From the NCBI RefSeq assembly GCF_014324365.1, contig NZ_QEIG01000020.1:124001-188000 (forward strand): 64,000 bases of DNA, written 5' to 3'. A program made the translations under genes and the position numbers. Source of the DNA: Algoriphagus sp. AK58. GTDB taxonomy: Bacteria > Bacteroidota > Bacteroidia > Cytophagales > Cyclobacteriaceae. Below the pieces are notes generated by a model, which was given only the letters and a program-made list of their open reading frames with translations, was not told the origin of the DNA and ran no database searches. Shown in pieces: positions 36,635-46,891 of the stretch (positions are counted from its first letter, which is position 1; every line of letters begins with the position of its first letter).

Positions 36635-39619
36635 ATGCTCAATTATAAGCAGATCAACAATCTCACCGGCTGGATCATTTTTGCCGTTTCCACGCTCGTA
36701 TACATTCTGACTGTCGAACAAACTGCCAGTTTTTGGGATCCGGGAGAGTTTATCGCCGTTTCCTATAAGCTTCAGGTTCCCCACCCTCCGGGTGCTCCAT
36801 TCATGCTTTTGGTCTACCGCATGTTTGGGTTTCTGGCATTTGGAGATCCTCTTCAGGTAGCTTATTGGATGAATATAGGCTCGGCACTTTTCTCTGGATT
36901 CACTATTCTGTTCCTGTTTTGGTCCATCACTCTTTTTGGAAAAAGAATTTTCTCCATAGAAGAAGGTGAAGAAAGCAAAGGTCAAACTATCGCACTGATG
37001 GGTGCGGGCTTGGTGGGTTCTTTGATTTACACTTTCTCAGACAGCTTTTGGTTTTCTGCAGTAGAAGCCGAAGTATATGCGATGTCCTCTTTTTTTACAG
37101 CCATCGTTATATGGGCATTTTTGAAGTGGGATGTGATCAAAGATCCACAAGAGGAAAACCGTTGGATGGTATTTATTGCTTATCTGGTAGGTCTTTCGAT
37201 AGGTGTTCACTTGCTCAACTTGGTGACCTTACCCGCTTTAGCACTCATCTATTATTTCAAAAAATACCCTAATCCCAACTTGAAAGGGGCGATTTATGCC
37301 ATGTTCTTGGGAGGAGTTGCACTTATTATCATCAACAACCTGATTATTCCTGGCTTGCCAAGCATTGCTGGCTCTATGGAGATTTTCATGGTAAATAGCC
37401 TTGGGCTTCCTTTTGGTTCGGGAATCGTAGTATTTGCACTTATTTTTATAGGTGCCTTGATCTACGGATTCAGATATTCTATCAAAAAGCAAATGGTGCT
37501 CTTGAACACTATTTTGCTATCCCTCACATTTATCCTGATCGGATATGCCAGCTATACCTTGATCATCGTACGGTCCAATCAGGATCCGATCATCAATGAA
37601 AATGCCCCTAAGGACATCATCAGCTATGTCTCCTACCTTAAGCGTGAGCAATATGGATATAGACCTCTTCTTCATGGGCAGTATTTCACCGCCCAATTGG
37701 TCGATCAGGAAGAAGGAGCCCCAATCTATATGAAAGGAAAGGAGAAGTACGAGATTGTAGATTATGAGCTAAAGAACACCTACGATCCTTCCAAGACTAC
37801 GATCCTTCCAAGAATTTATTCGACACAAGAAAATCACAAGCGAATCTACAGGTCCAAGTTGGGATTGAAAGAAGGTCAGGATCCTACCTTTGGGGACAAT
37901 ATTTACTTCATGCTCACCCATCAGCTGGGGCATATGTATTGGAGGTATTTTATGTGGAATTTCTCCGGACGGGAAAGTGACTTTACGGATGCTCCCTGGA
38001 TGGGAATTACCGATGCACTTTCAGACAAATACCCGGATTACATCAAGGAAAACAAAGGACATAACAACTATTTCATGTTGCCTTTGATCCTTGGACTGAT
38101 TGGTATTTTCTTCCAAGCCAAAAAGGATCCCAAGTATTTCTACGTCAACCTCATGCTGTTCCTCATGATGGGTGTAGTCTTGGTGCTTTACCTCAATTCT
38201 CCACCCGTAGAACCGAGAGAAAGGGACTATATCTATGTAGGTAGTTTTTATGCCTTTGCGATCTGGGCAGGTCTTGGTACCCTGGCCATCGCTCATGGAA
38301 TCGGAAAAGCAACCAAAAATCTAGGAACAGGCGGCCTCATCGCCACCCTACTCACCCTACCGGTGGCTGGACTGATGGCATCCCAAAACTGGGATGATCA
38401 CAACCGAAAAGGCCGGTACTTCTCCGTGGACTCAGCCAGAAACTTCCTTGCTTCATGTGCTCCCAATGCAATTCTATTCACAGGTGGTGACAATGACACC
38501 TTCCCTCTTTGGTATGTGCAGGAGGTGGAAGGATTCCGAACTGACGTACGAGTGATTGTATTGAGCTACTTTGACACCGATTGGTATGTAGAGCAAATGA
38601 CGAAGCAGGCCGATCAGTCTGACCCACTTCCATTCTCTCTCAGCAAAGAGCGGTATCAAAAAGGAACCAACGATGTGCTCTACGTCATGGAGCGAGAAGG
38701 TCTGAATGCCATTTCTGCCAAGGAATACCTAAAACTGATCAACAGTGGGTCTGATCTTCTGAAAATGAAAACCGGAGGAAAAAGTGTGGTCAACATGGTA
38801 CCTTCCCGAAATCTCATTTTAGAAGTAGACAGTAGCTTCATCAACAACGATGAAATCGTGCCTCCACAGTTCAAAGATTTGTTTGTACCACAGATGAATC
38901 TGCAGGTCAAGGGCAACTATGTGACCAAAGGTACCCTGATGCTGATCGACCTGATTGCAAACAACAACTGGGATAGACCAATATATTTCAACAACACCTC
39001 ACTATCCACCATAAGCTTGAATATCAGCGAGCATGTGGTGATGGAAGGAATGACCTATCGCTTGCTTCCAATCCGAAAACCAGACTACGTACGTGAGGAA
39101 TTGGTAAATACCGATTTGGCCTTTAAAAACTACATGGAAAACTTCGCTTTCCGTGGTATGAATGATCCAAATGCCTATCTGGATGAAGAATACAGGAGAT
39201 TTGCTTCCAACCATAGGAGCTCGCTCAACTCCATCGTAATGGCCCTTTTAGACGAAGACAAACTGGATCAAGCCGCACAGCTACTCAATTATGGATTGGA
39301 AACTATTCCTCATGAGGCGATGCCTTATGACCTGAGTAGCGGACAGTCGGTTCCTCTATTCTTCGAAGTCGGAGAAGATGAAAAAGCGCTCGACATCATA
39401 GATAAAATCTCCAAGAGGTCACTTGACATGATCGAGTTTTATACCAAAGAAAACCGATCTTATGACAGAGACATGATGATCTCCATCGAGATGGTTAAAT
39501 ATTTCATTCCGCTTCTTGAGGAAAGAGGGTACCAGGAAGAAGCCCAAAGCCTCAAATTAAGACTGGAAAGCCTCATCGGAAGCGAGAGTACTTCTCCGGG
39601 AATCCTGGAAAGAAGGTAA
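36635..39619 (+). CDS. DUF2723 multi-spanning membrane protein
   Basis: 994 residues. The first 580 residues hold about a dozen membrane helices, beginning INNLTGWIIFAVSTLVYILT and including the DUF2723 signature TASFWDPGEFIAVSYKLQVP (acidic residues after the first helix, as in PMT-like GT-C glycosyltransferases). A soluble part follows (NAILFTGGDNDTFPLWYVQE; AKEYLKLINSG) and a C-terminal helical, TPR-like section (LDQAAQLLNYGLETIPHEAM). The fold class suggests a lipid-linked sugar transferase for protein or envelope glycosylation; no acceptor is known. Monocistronic with its own terminator. Length is normal for the family. Confidence 0.9.
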   Translation: MLNYKQINNLTGWIIFAVSTLVYILTVEQTASFWDPGEFIAVSYKLQVPHPPGAPFMLLVYRMFGFLAFGDPLQVAYWMNIGSALFSGFTILFLFWSITLFGKRIFSIEEGEESKGQTIALMGAGLVGSLIYTFSDSFWFSAVEAEVYAMSSFFTAIVIWAFLKWDVIKDPQEENRWMVFIAYLVGLSIGVHLLNLVTLPALALIYYFKKYPNPNLKGAIYAMFLGGVALIIINNLIIPGLPSIAGSMEIFMVNSLGLPFGSGIVVFALIFIGALIYGFRYSIKKQMVLLNTILLSLTFILIGYASYTLIIVRSNQDPIINENAPKDIISYVSYLKREQYGYRPLLHGQYFTAQLVDQEEGAPIYMKGKEKYEIVDYELKNTYDPSKTTILPRIYSTQENHKRIYRSKLGLKEGQDPTFGDNIYFMLTHQLGHMYWRYFMWNFSGRESDFTDAPWMGITDALSDKYPDYIKENKGHNNYFMLPLILGLIGIFFQAKKDPKYFYVNLMLFLMMGVVLVLYLNSPPVEPRERDYIYVGSFYAFAIWAGLGTLAIAHGIGKATKNLGTGGLIATLLTLPVAGLMASQNWDDHNRKGRYFSVDSARNFLASCAPNAILFTGGDNDTFPLWYVQEVEGFRTDVRVIVLSYFDTDWYVEQMTKQADQSDPLPFSLSKERYQKGTNDVLYVMEREGLNAISAKEYLKLINSGSDLLKMKTGGKSVVNMVPSRNLILEVDSSFINNDEIVPPQFKDLFVPQMNLQVKGNYVTKGTLMLIDLIANNNWDRPIYFNNTSLSTISLNISEHVVMEGMTYRLLPIRKPDYVREELVNTDLAFKNYMENFAFRGMNDPNAYLDEEYRRFASNHRSSLNSIVMALLDEDKLDQAAQLLNYGLETIPHEAMPYDLSSGQSVPLFFEVGEDEKALDIIDKISKRSLDMIEFYTKENRSYDRDMMISIEMVKYFIPLLEERGYQEEAQSLKLRLESLIGSESTSPGILERR

Positions 39620-39637
39620 ATCCGACCTAAATGACAC

Positions 39638-39672
39638 AAGGCCTGAGCGACGGAAATTGCTCAGGCCTTTTG
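39638..39672 (+). terminator. Intrinsic terminator after the DUF2723 gene
   Basis: Stem AAGGCCTGAGC/GCTCAGGCCTT with a 10-nt loop, followed by TTTTGC, 18 nt past the stop codon. Confidence 0.85.
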
Positions 39673-39709
39673 CTTCACTGACTCTAGGAAAAAGGAAAAA
39701 AACTTCCTT

Positions 39710-40486
39710 TTACTTTTTCCAAAGAATATAAAATAGATCTAACCCTTTCATCGGGTCATCGACCAAGGGATAATCCTCTTGCGTAATTTCTACCACAGAT
39801 TTACCCTGCTGCTTATGCAGCTTGTTGCGGTTTATCCGGTTCAGAATCTCATAGGGCATTCTTAAAACTGAGGCAGGAAGCCTGTGCTGCAAATCAAAAA
39901 TATCAAATCGCATAATTTTTTGAACCGACTTACGGTTGGCTTCATGGTAGGCCCATACTTTTTCGTTTCCTCCGATTCCTTTGGCATCTACCCTGTCAAA
40001 AATTCCTTTTGCCAAATCAATTAGCTCCTGGGGTTTGTATTCTCTTTCATGCCAAGGATTACGTGAAAGCGTATGGGTGATATTGGGAGTAGAGATAATT
40101 GCCTTTCCTCCGGGCCTCAGCATGCGGTATATTTCCTGGAGAAACAGTCGGTCATTTTTGATATGCTCGATCACCTGAAAACTCACAATGGTATCGAAAG
40201 ATTCATCAGCAAACCCCTCAAAAGGAGGAATTACAGCCTGTCTGAAATCCACTCCGGGAAACTTGCCCTTCAGCATTGCGATCACTTCCCCGATCTTATC
40301 CAGGCCAATGTAGGTTTTGGCCAAAGGAAGTAATTCTTCTACTCCTCTTCCCTCTCCGCAGCCCACTTCCAAAAGATCTCCTGATATCCAAGGCTTTGCA
40401 GCAATGTATGCTTTGAGTAGACGCTGATGAATTGGATTATCACTGATCAACTTGTCGGAGGCGATTTCCGTTGTATAGGTAGCCAT
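39710..40486 (-). CDS. Class I SAM-dependent methyltransferase
   Basis: 258 residues. SAM-binding motif I is LLEVGCGEGRGVEEL, motif II/III lie at FDTIVSFQVIEHIKND and LRPGGKAIISTPN, which is the Ubi/UbiE-like (Methyltransf_11) pattern. The N-terminal SDNPIHQRLLKAYI and a long basic C-terminus (MPYEILNRINRNKLHKQQG) are outside the core. The substrate is not recognisable. It is divergent from the GWxTD gene with a 61-nt gap. Confidence 0.88.
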   Translation of the reverse strand: MATYTTEIASDKLISDNPIHQRLLKAYIAAKPWISGDLLEVGCGEGRGVEELLPLAKTYIGLDKIGEVIAMLKGKFPGVDFRQAVIPPFEGFADESFDTIVSFQVIEHIKNDRLFLQEIYRMLRPGGKAIISTPNITHTLSRNPWHEREYKPQELIDLAKGIFDRVDAKGIGGNEKVWAYHEANRKSVQKIMRFDIFDLQHRLPASVLRMPYEILNRINRNKLHKQQGKSVVEITQEDYPLVDDPMKGLDLFYILWKK

Positions 40487-40547
40487 TCGAAATTTTAGTA
40501 TTTTGGCAAAAGTAAGGCTAATTTTTAAAACCCGAGAAGAACACCCA

Positions 40548-41786
40548 ATGAATCAAAAGCACTTCCTAATCCCCTTTGCAATAATCCTATCCGTTCTATT
40601 TTTTAATCAGGCAGGATATGCCCAAAAAACGCTCAGCAGTACTGATCAATCCCTGAGATATTCCATTTATTCCCGTTTGGGATTGAAAATCATTCCAATC
40701 AAGCTATCCCCTACTTCTTACAAACTGCAGTTTGTAATCGAAAAAATAGAAGACAAGCCATCTTTTGAAAATTTTAGTTTTAGCTATTCCATCCTTTCTT
40801 CCTATGAAGAAGAAATCACCTCAGACAAGGTCAATTTGCTGACTTCGCAGGATCTGAAAGCTGACACAGACAGACATTGGTTTTTTGAAAAAACAGTGGA
40901 AATAAATGAGGATCAGGCTACCGCTGTGGCACTTTTGACCGTGTTGGACACCCGACAACAAGATGAATATGTCTATCATATTGATCTAAAAAGCTCTTTT
41001 GTATACGATCAACCCGACTTTGGATATTATTATTCCAATGAGATTCCTTTTGACCAAAACTATTTAAACAAGGATGAATCTCTTCTTTTCAAGACGGTCA
41101 ATAAGCCCTCTATTCACTCCTTCTTTTATCCTTCCAAATTGGAGGTCCCATATCCGCCCATGGAAACCCGACCTGCAGAAGTCCCAAAAGAAGTCAGTGT
41201 AGAAAACCGTGGGGACTTCCTGTCCAATGTGCCCAAAAAGCTGACAGACGAAGGCTACTATTTTTTTCAAACAGACACCCTTTCCCAATCCGGTGTATTG
41301 CTGAAAACCACCCATGAATCCTTTCCCAAAGTGAAGGATTGGGAAGAAATGATTCAGATGGTGACTTACATTTCCACCCGTAAAGAACACGAAACGCTCC
41401 TATTGGCAGAGGACAAGAAAAAGGCATTGGATGAATATTGGATCACGCTGACCCGAAATCCTGAAATTGCCAAGGAGCTTATCCGGAATTATTTCCGAAT
41501 GGTGGAATTTGCCAATATTCTTTTCACTGATTTTAAAGAAGGCTGGAAAACAGATAGAGGAATGGTCTATATCGTGATGGGACCTCCTCAAGAAGTTAAT
41601 TTTTACCAGGACCGCGAGGTGTGGGGATACTCGGGCATGGACGATAACTCCAAAATTCGGTTTACCTTTGCGCGGGTTAAAACCATACTTACCCCACATT
41701 TCTACACCCTGAACCGGTCTAGGGCCTACCAGCCAGTCTGGTTCAAAAACATTTCCCAATGGAGAAGCGGAAGGATGGCTTTCTAA
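40548..41786 (+). CDS. GWxTD-domain protein, exported
   Basis: 412 residues from ATG 40548, chosen because a signal peptide follows at once (FLIPFAIILSVLFFNQAGYAQ); 15 upstream in-frame codons lack that character. The motif GWKTDRGMVYIVMGPP (from about residue 332) defines the GWxTD domain, preceded by a helical stretch EYWITLTRNPEIAKELIRNY. Such proteins are restricted largely to Bacteroidota and neighbours and their role is unknown. The C-terminus overlaps the rlmB start by 28 nt, so the pair is likely co-translated. Confidence 0.9.
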   Translation: MNQKHFLIPFAIILSVLFFNQAGYAQKTLSSTDQSLRYSIYSRLGLKIIPIKLSPTSYKLQFVIEKIEDKPSFENFSFSYSILSSYEEEITSDKVNLLTSQDLKADTDRHWFFEKTVEINEDQATAVALLTVLDTRQQDEYVYHIDLKSSFVYDQPDFGYYYSNEIPFDQNYLNKDESLLFKTVNKPSIHSFFYPSKLEVPYPPMETRPAEVPKEVSVENRGDFLSNVPKKLTDEGYYFFQTDTLSQSGVLLKTTHESFPKVKDWEEMIQMVTYISTRKEHETLLLAEDKKKALDEYWITLTRNPEIAKELIRNYFRMVEFANILFTDFKEGWKTDRGMVYIVMGPPQEVNFYQDREVWGYSGMDDNSKIRFTFARVKTILTPHFYTLNRSRAYQPVWFKNISQWRSGRMAF

Positions 41787-42535
41787 TCGATAAAGGAGCC
41801 AACGACAAAGATTTTATTTTTGGAACAAGAGCTGTCATGGAGTCTATCCATGCAGGCAAAGAGATTGATAAAGTGTTGGTTCAAAAAGAACTCAACAACG
41901 ATCTGATTAAAGAACTGCTGCAACTATGTAAAGCTGAAAATATTCCGGTGGTACGTGTTCCAGATGCAAAGCTGAACCGAATTACCCGAAAAAATCACCA
42001 AGGGGTTATTGCACAGATGTCATCCATCGCCTATGCGTCCTTGGATAACGTGATAGACCAATGCTATGCTATCGGTAAATCTCCCCTGATATTGGTATTG
42101 GATCACATCACGGACGTTAGAAATTTTGGCGCAATCGCCCGCACTGCCGAATGTGCCGGGGTGGATGCCATCGTGATTCCTGAAAAAGGAAGTGCCCAGA
42201 TCAACTCCGATGCAGTAAAGACATCGGCAGGAGCACTGAATTTTATTCCTGTGGCACGAGTGAAAAATCTGTTTTATACCTGCCGGGACCTTCAGAAAAT
42301 GGGACTATCCCTGATCGCTGTTACCGAAAAAACAGATAAAACCATGTATGAAGCCGATTTTTCAGCTCCTGTAGCCATAATTTTGGGTTCGGAGGAAGAC
42401 GGTATCTCTCAGGAAATCATGGGTATAGCTGACGCAAAAGTAAAAATACCAATGGCTGGGAATATCGAAAGCTTAAATGTATCCGTCTCTGCCGGAGTTG
42501 CCATTTATGAGGCAATTAGGCAACGAAAAGCCTAA
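41759..42535 (+). CDS. rlmB: 23S rRNA (guanosine-2'-O-)-methyltransferase RlmB (TrmH family)
   Basis: 258 residues. N-terminal substrate-binding domain FIFGTRAVMESIHAGKEID, and SPOUT core with motif 1 ITDVRNFGAIARTAEC, motif 2 IILGSEEDGIS and motif 3 IPMAGNIESLNVSVSAGVAI. RlmB methylates G2251 of 23S rRNA; other TrmH-family tRNA/rRNA targets are possible. The start lies inside the GWxTD gene end. A strong terminator follows, overlapping the next convergent gene's stop. Confidence 0.93.
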   Translation: MEKRKDGFLIDKGANDKDFIFGTRAVMESIHAGKEIDKVLVQKELNNDLIKELLQLCKAENIPVVRVPDAKLNRITRKNHQGVIAQMSSIAYASLDNVIDQCYAIGKSPLILVLDHITDVRNFGAIARTAECAGVDAIVIPEKGSAQINSDAVKTSAGALNFIPVARVKNLFYTCRDLQKMGLSLIAVTEKTDKTMYEADFSAPVAIILGSEEDGISQEIMGIADAKVKIPMAGNIESLNVSVSAGVAIYEAIRQRKA

Positions 42536-42573
42536 AAAAAGGAGAGGATTTAAACAAAATCCTCTCCTTTTTT
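42534..42573. terminator. Bidirectional terminator between rlmB and manC
   Basis: A7-GGAGAGGATTT pairs with AAATCCTCTCC-T6 around a short AAAC-type loop; rlmB's stop lies in its left edge and manC's stop codon in its loop region. Confidence 0.88.
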
Positions 42574-43626
42574 CTTTGCATTGGCTACAAAGTCCCTGAA
42601 TTTTTTCTCGGCATCCAGCTTACAGATCAGTAGGACATTTTCAGACTCATTGATCAGGTAATGATCCAGGCCTTGTACCACGACTAGTTTGTCACTGTCC
42701 ATTTTGATATAGCAGTTCTCGGTTTCATATACCATCGCATTTGCTTCAATGACGTTGTTGTGATCGTCTTTTTCTCTCAACTCATGCAAGCTATGCCAAG
42801 AACCCAAATCTGACCACCCAAAATCTCCAAGGATTACATATACTTCATCGGACTTTTCCATAATCCCATAATCGATGGAAATATTTTTCACAAGAGAATA
42901 GGCTCGATTGATAAAAGTTTGTTCATCCGGCTTTCCGTAGTGAATTTTTCCTTCTTCAAAAACATCGGCCACATCAGGCATGTATTTGTGAAAAGCTTCT
43001 ATCAGGCTTGCCACCTTCCAGACAAACATTCCGGAATTCCAGACGAAATCGCCGCTTTCGATAAAAGTCTTGGCCAATTTCGCGTTGGGTTTCTCAGTAA
43101 AGGTTTTCACTTTGAGTGAAGGGTGATGGTCATCGCTTTCCAAGTATTGGATATACCCATACCCTGTTTCGGGACGATTAGGTCTGATTCCTATCGTGAT
43201 CAATCGACCCGGTTCTTGAGCAGCTGTTAACGCAGTTTTTATGGTTCGGATAAAACGGCTTTCCTGCAGAATCAAATGGTCCGCTGGAGTTACCACCAAG
43301 GTAGCATTGGGGTCAAGCGCATTGATTTTAAAGGCGGCATAAGCAATACAGGTCGCCGTATTTTTGCGAAGAGGTTCGGTCAAAATTTGATGATCCTCCA
43401 GTTCAGGCAGCTGCTCTTTGACCAGGTCAAAGTAATTTTGATTAGTCACTACCACAAACTGTTCGGGATCAGCTATTTCCCTAAACCTGTCATAGGTCAT
43501 TTGGAGAAGGCTTCTTCCTGTCCCGAGAATATCCAAAAACTGCTTGGGCTTATTATTTCGGCTATACGGCCAGAATCTTGATCCGATTCCTCCGGCCATG
43601 ATTACAATATAGGGTTTGTCTTGCAT
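42550..43626 (-). CDS. manC: Mannose-1-phosphate guanylyltransferase
   Basis: 358 residues. GDP-mannose pyrophosphorylase signature MAGGIGSRFWPYSRNNKPKQ with the activation Lys in PKQFLDILG, plus VVTPADHLI, FTEKPNAKLAKTFIESGDF and WNSGMFVWKV. It makes GDP-mannose from mannose-1-phosphate and GTP for polysaccharide or glycoprotein precursors. The C-terminal isomerase half of longer ManC/AlgA enzymes is absent, typical for this phylum. It is 6 nt downstream of the KpsF/KdsD gene on the same strand. Confidence 0.93.
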   Translation of the reverse strand: MQDKPYIVIMAGGIGSRFWPYSRNNKPKQFLDILGTGRSLLQMTYDRFREIADPEQFVVVTNQNYFDLVKEQLPELEDHQILTEPLRKNTATCIAYAAFKINALDPNATLVVTPADHLILQESRFIRTIKTALTAAQEPGRLITIGIRPNRPETGYGYIQYLESDDHHPSLKVKTFTEKPNAKLAKTFIESGDFVWNSGMFVWKVASLIEAFHKYMPDVADVFEEGKIHYGKPDEQTFINRAYSLVKNISIDYGIMEKSDEVYVILGDFGWSDLGSWHSLHELREKDDHNNVIEANAMVYETENCYIKMDSDKLVVVQGLDHYLINESENVLLICKLDAEKKFRDFVANAKKKGEDFV

Positions 43627-43632
43627 GCTGGA

Positions 43633-44601
43633 TTAGACGATACCTTCTTTCATTAAATCATGAATATGAACAAATCCTGCGATTTTTTCTCCATCCATGG
43701 CGACCAACTGGGTTATATTGTGATTTCGCATCAAATTCAGTGCACGAATGGCAAATTCATCGACCGAAATGGTCTTTGGACTTACTGTCATGATGTCTTT
43801 TGCTTTTAGTTGCTGAATGTCCAAGGTTTTTTGGAGCATTCTTCTTAAGTCCCCATCGGTTATTATTCCCTTCAGATTGCCGGCTTGGTCCTCCACTGCC
43901 GTGGCGCCCAGTCTTTTCCCGGAGATTTCGACAATTACCTGTGCCAAATTGGCCTCCTCAAGAACTACCGGAAGCTGATTCTTGGAAAGTACATCCCCTA
44001 CTTTGAGGTACAGTTGCTTTCCCAAAGACCCACCGGGATGGTACTTGGCAAAATCATCTGAAGTAAAGCCTCTGGCCTCCAAAAGACAAACAGCCAGCGC
44101 GTCCCCCAAAGCCATGTGTGCTGTGGTACTGGTAGTTGGAGCCAAATTATGAGGACAAGCCTCTTCCCCTATGGTCGCATTCAATACAAAATCGGCCTGC
44201 TCAGCAAGGTAAGATTGTGTATTGGAAACCAGGGCAACAAGGACTGATCCTAATTTTTTGAGGAGAGGCACCAAGACCTTTATTTCAGGGGTATTGCCTG
44301 ATTTTGAGATACAGATGACTATATCCTGTTCTTGGATCATTCCCAAATCACCATGAATGGCATCTGCTCCGTGCATAAAAACTGCAGGGGTACCGGTAGA
44401 ATTCAAGGTGGCCACGATCTTGGTAGCGATCAAGGCACTCTTGCCTACTCCCGTGATGACCACCCTACCTTTGCAGTGGAGGATTTTGTCCACACAGGCT
44501 TCAAAATCACCATCTAAAAAATCGATCAAATTTCGAATGGCTTCGGCTTCATTTTGCAGGACCCGAACCGCGGTATTTCTAATATTTTTAGCTAATTTCA
44601 A
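43633..44601 (-). CDS. kdsD: Arabinose-5-phosphate isomerase, KpsF/GutQ family (SIS + CBS)
   Basis: 322 residues: SIS domain (about 35-185; VVITGVGKSALIATKIVATL, FMHGADAIHGDLGMI, ISKSGNTPEI) and two CBS repeats (about 205-320; IITDGDLRRML). HPGGSLGKQL joins them. It interconverts ribulose-5-phosphate and arabinose-5-phosphate, the first step to KDO of lipopolysaccharide. Operon with manC downstream, both feeding surface-sugar synthesis. RecQ is divergent with a 97-nt gap. Confidence 0.94.
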   Translation of the reverse strand: MKLAKNIRNTAVRVLQNEAEAIRNLIDFLDGDFEACVDKILHCKGRVVITGVGKSALIATKIVATLNSTGTPAVFMHGADAIHGDLGMIQEQDIVICISKSGNTPEIKVLVPLLKKLGSVLVALVSNTQSYLAEQADFVLNATIGEEACPHNLAPTTSTTAHMALGDALAVCLLEARGFTSDDFAKYHPGGSLGKQLYLKVGDVLSKNQLPVVLEEANLAQVIVEISGKRLGATAVEDQAGNLKGIITDGDLRRMLQKTLDIQQLKAKDIMTVSPKTISVDEFAIRALNLMRNHNITQLVAMDGEKIAGFVHIHDLMKEGIV

Positions 44602-44698
44602 TTTTACCTGCGTTAATCACTAATTTTGTACAAAGGTATAAAAGTAATCGTTCAATCCTGTTCACAGGTAGTATTCACCCACTAAGCCCTTTCTTCGC

Positions 44699-46876
44699 GT
44701 GGAAGAAAAAGTTAAATCAGACCTTAAAAAAATCTTCGGATTCAGCCAGTTCCGGGGCAATCAGGAACTGATTGTGGACAACCTGCTTAAGCAGCGAAAT
44801 ACCTTTGTCATCATGCCCACAGGGGCAGGAAAATCACTTTGCTACCAGCTGCCCGCCGTGGTCAATGAAGGTACCGCAATCGTAATTTCTCCCTTGATTG
44901 CATTGATGAAAAACCAAGTGGACCAACTCAATGCCATTGGTGTCAATGCCCACTTCCTCAATTCTACCCTGACCAAATCAGAGGCCACGAAAGTAAAAAA
45001 TGAGGTTTTGAAAAAGAAAACCAAATTGCTCTACGTAGCTCCTGAATCGCTCACCAAAGAAGAGAACATCGCATTTCTGAAAGAAGCTCACCTGAGTTTT
45101 GTGGCCATTGACGAAGCGCACTGTATTTCAGAGTGGGGCCATGACTTCCGCCCGGAATACCGAAAGATCAAATCCATTGTGGGGCAAATCGCTCCAAACC
45201 TTCCGATTATTGCCCTGACAGCCACTGCTACTCCCAAGGTGCAGCAGGATATTCAGCGAAATCTTCAGATGGAAGAGGCTGATCTGTTCAAATCCTCCTT
45301 CAATCGGACCAATCTCTTTTATGAGGTAAGGCCCAAGGTGAAAAATGAATCCAAAAAAGCCCTGATCAAGTTTATCAAACAGCACAAAGGGAAATCAGGA
45401 ATCATCTATTGCCTGAGTAGAAAAAAGGTAGAAGAGATCGCTGAACTGCTCAAGGTAAATCAGATCAATGCTGCGCCTTATCATGCCGGATTGGATTCAT
45501 CGGTAAGAATCAAGACTCAAGATGATTTCCTCAATGAAGAGTTGGATGTGATTGTGGCTACCATTGCCTTCGGTATGGGAATTGACAAACCGGACGTGAG
45601 GTATGTCATCCATTATGACGTGCCAAAGTCTCTGGAAGGATACTATCAGGAGACCGGCCGAGCAGGAAGAGACGGTTTGGAAGGGCACTGCCTGATGTTT
45701 TATCGATACGAGGACATTATCAAGTTGGACAAATTCAACAAGGACAAAGCTGTAACCGAAAGGGAAAATGCTAAAATCCTTCTTCAGGAAATGTCTGCTT
45801 ATGCTGAAACGGGGGTATGCCGACGAAAATTTATCCTCAATTATTTCGGAGAGACTCTGGTAGAAGATTGTGGATTCTGCGACAACTGCAAGCGAGAACG
45901 AGAGACGTTTGAGGGAATGGATTATCTCTTGACTGCTTTGGAAGCTGTGAAGCAAACCAACGAGCGTTTTGGCCTAGAACACCTGGTCAAGGTGATCCGA
46001 GGGGAAATGGACGATTATGTAATCAGCTACAAGCATGACACTTTGCCTGTATTCGGCAAAGGAAAAGAGGAAAGTGATAAGCTGTGGACCTCAATCATTA
46101 GGCAGGGAATGATTGCAGCTCTATTGGAAAAGGACATTGAAAATTATGGTCTTTTGAAACTGACTCAGAAAGGACAGGAATTTATGGATGCGCCCTATTC
46201 TGTGGATTTGTATCGGGATCATGATTTTGAAAAACTCGCCGAAACCGAAACACAGGAGGTTCAAGTAAACTCAGGTCCTGCCTATGATGAGAAGTTATTC
46301 GAACTGCTTAAAGCTGAGCGCAAGCGAGTAGCTAAATCCAAAAATCTTCCTCCTTACGTCATTTTCCAAGATCCTTCTCTGGAGGAAATGGCCACCGTCT
46401 ATCCTACCACCAAAGAAGAGCTTGCTCAAATCAATGGAGTGGGAATGGGCAAAGTCGCCAAGTTTGGCGCACCCTTTCTCAAGCTGATCGCAGCTTATGT
46501 GGAAGAAAACGAAATCGAGACTGCCTCTGAGGTGGTAGTCAAAACTTCCGGAACCCGATCCAAAGTAAAGATTTCGATTATCCAGCAGATTGACCGCAAA
46601 ATCGACCTGGATGAGATTGCTGAAAATCTCAATATCTCAATGGATGAACTGCTTCAGGAAATCGAACAGATCATCTATAGCGGAACTAAACTAAACATCG
46701 ATTACTACATTCATCACATCATGGATGAAGAGCGGGAAGAAATTCTCCATGACTACTTCATGAATGCAGAAACCGATCATATAAAATCGGCATTGGAGGA
46801 ACTCGAAGGAGAAGACTTTGCGGAAGACGAACTGCGGGTGTACCGAATCAAGTTCATCTCTGAACATGCCAATTAA
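44699..46876 (+). CDS. recQ: ATP-dependent DNA helicase RecQ
   Basis: 725 residues, GTG start (44699) with EEKVKSDLKKIFGFSQFRGN following. Helicase motifs: I MPTGAGKSLCYQLP, II AIDEAHCISEWGHDFR, III ALTATATP, V IAFGMGIDKPDVR, VI QETGRAGRDG. The zinc cluster is CRRKFILNYFGE with CGFCDNC. Winged helix, HRDC (LPPYVIFQDPSLEEMA) and a C-terminal helical extension (about 640-725) follow, as in long RecQ of Bacteroidota. It unwinds DNA 3'-5' in recombination and repair. purD follows at 16 nt. Confidence 0.95.
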   Translation: MEEKVKSDLKKIFGFSQFRGNQELIVDNLLKQRNTFVIMPTGAGKSLCYQLPAVVNEGTAIVISPLIALMKNQVDQLNAIGVNAHFLNSTLTKSEATKVKNEVLKKKTKLLYVAPESLTKEENIAFLKEAHLSFVAIDEAHCISEWGHDFRPEYRKIKSIVGQIAPNLPIIALTATATPKVQQDIQRNLQMEEADLFKSSFNRTNLFYEVRPKVKNESKKALIKFIKQHKGKSGIIYCLSRKKVEEIAELLKVNQINAAPYHAGLDSSVRIKTQDDFLNEELDVIVATIAFGMGIDKPDVRYVIHYDVPKSLEGYYQETGRAGRDGLEGHCLMFYRYEDIIKLDKFNKDKAVTERENAKILLQEMSAYAETGVCRRKFILNYFGETLVEDCGFCDNCKRERETFEGMDYLLTALEAVKQTNERFGLEHLVKVIRGEMDDYVISYKHDTLPVFGKGKEESDKLWTSIIRQGMIAALLEKDIENYGLLKLTQKGQEFMDAPYSVDLYRDHDFEKLAETETQEVQVNSGPAYDEKLFELLKAERKRVAKSKNLPPYVIFQDPSLEEMATVYPTTKEELAQINGVGMGKVAKFGAPFLKLIAAYVEENEIETASEVVVKTSGTRSKVKISIIQQIDRKIDLDEIAENLNISMDELLQEIEQIIYSGTKLNIDYYIHHIMDEEREEILHDYFMNAETDHIKSALEELEGEDFAEDELRVYRIKFISEHAN

Positions 46877-46891
46877 AAACGAAACGAGTCA

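Noticed and set aside
42534..42573. Riboswitch or attenuator at the rlmB end
   Set aside because: Simple symmetric stem with A/T runs on both sides between convergent genes; a terminator explains it.
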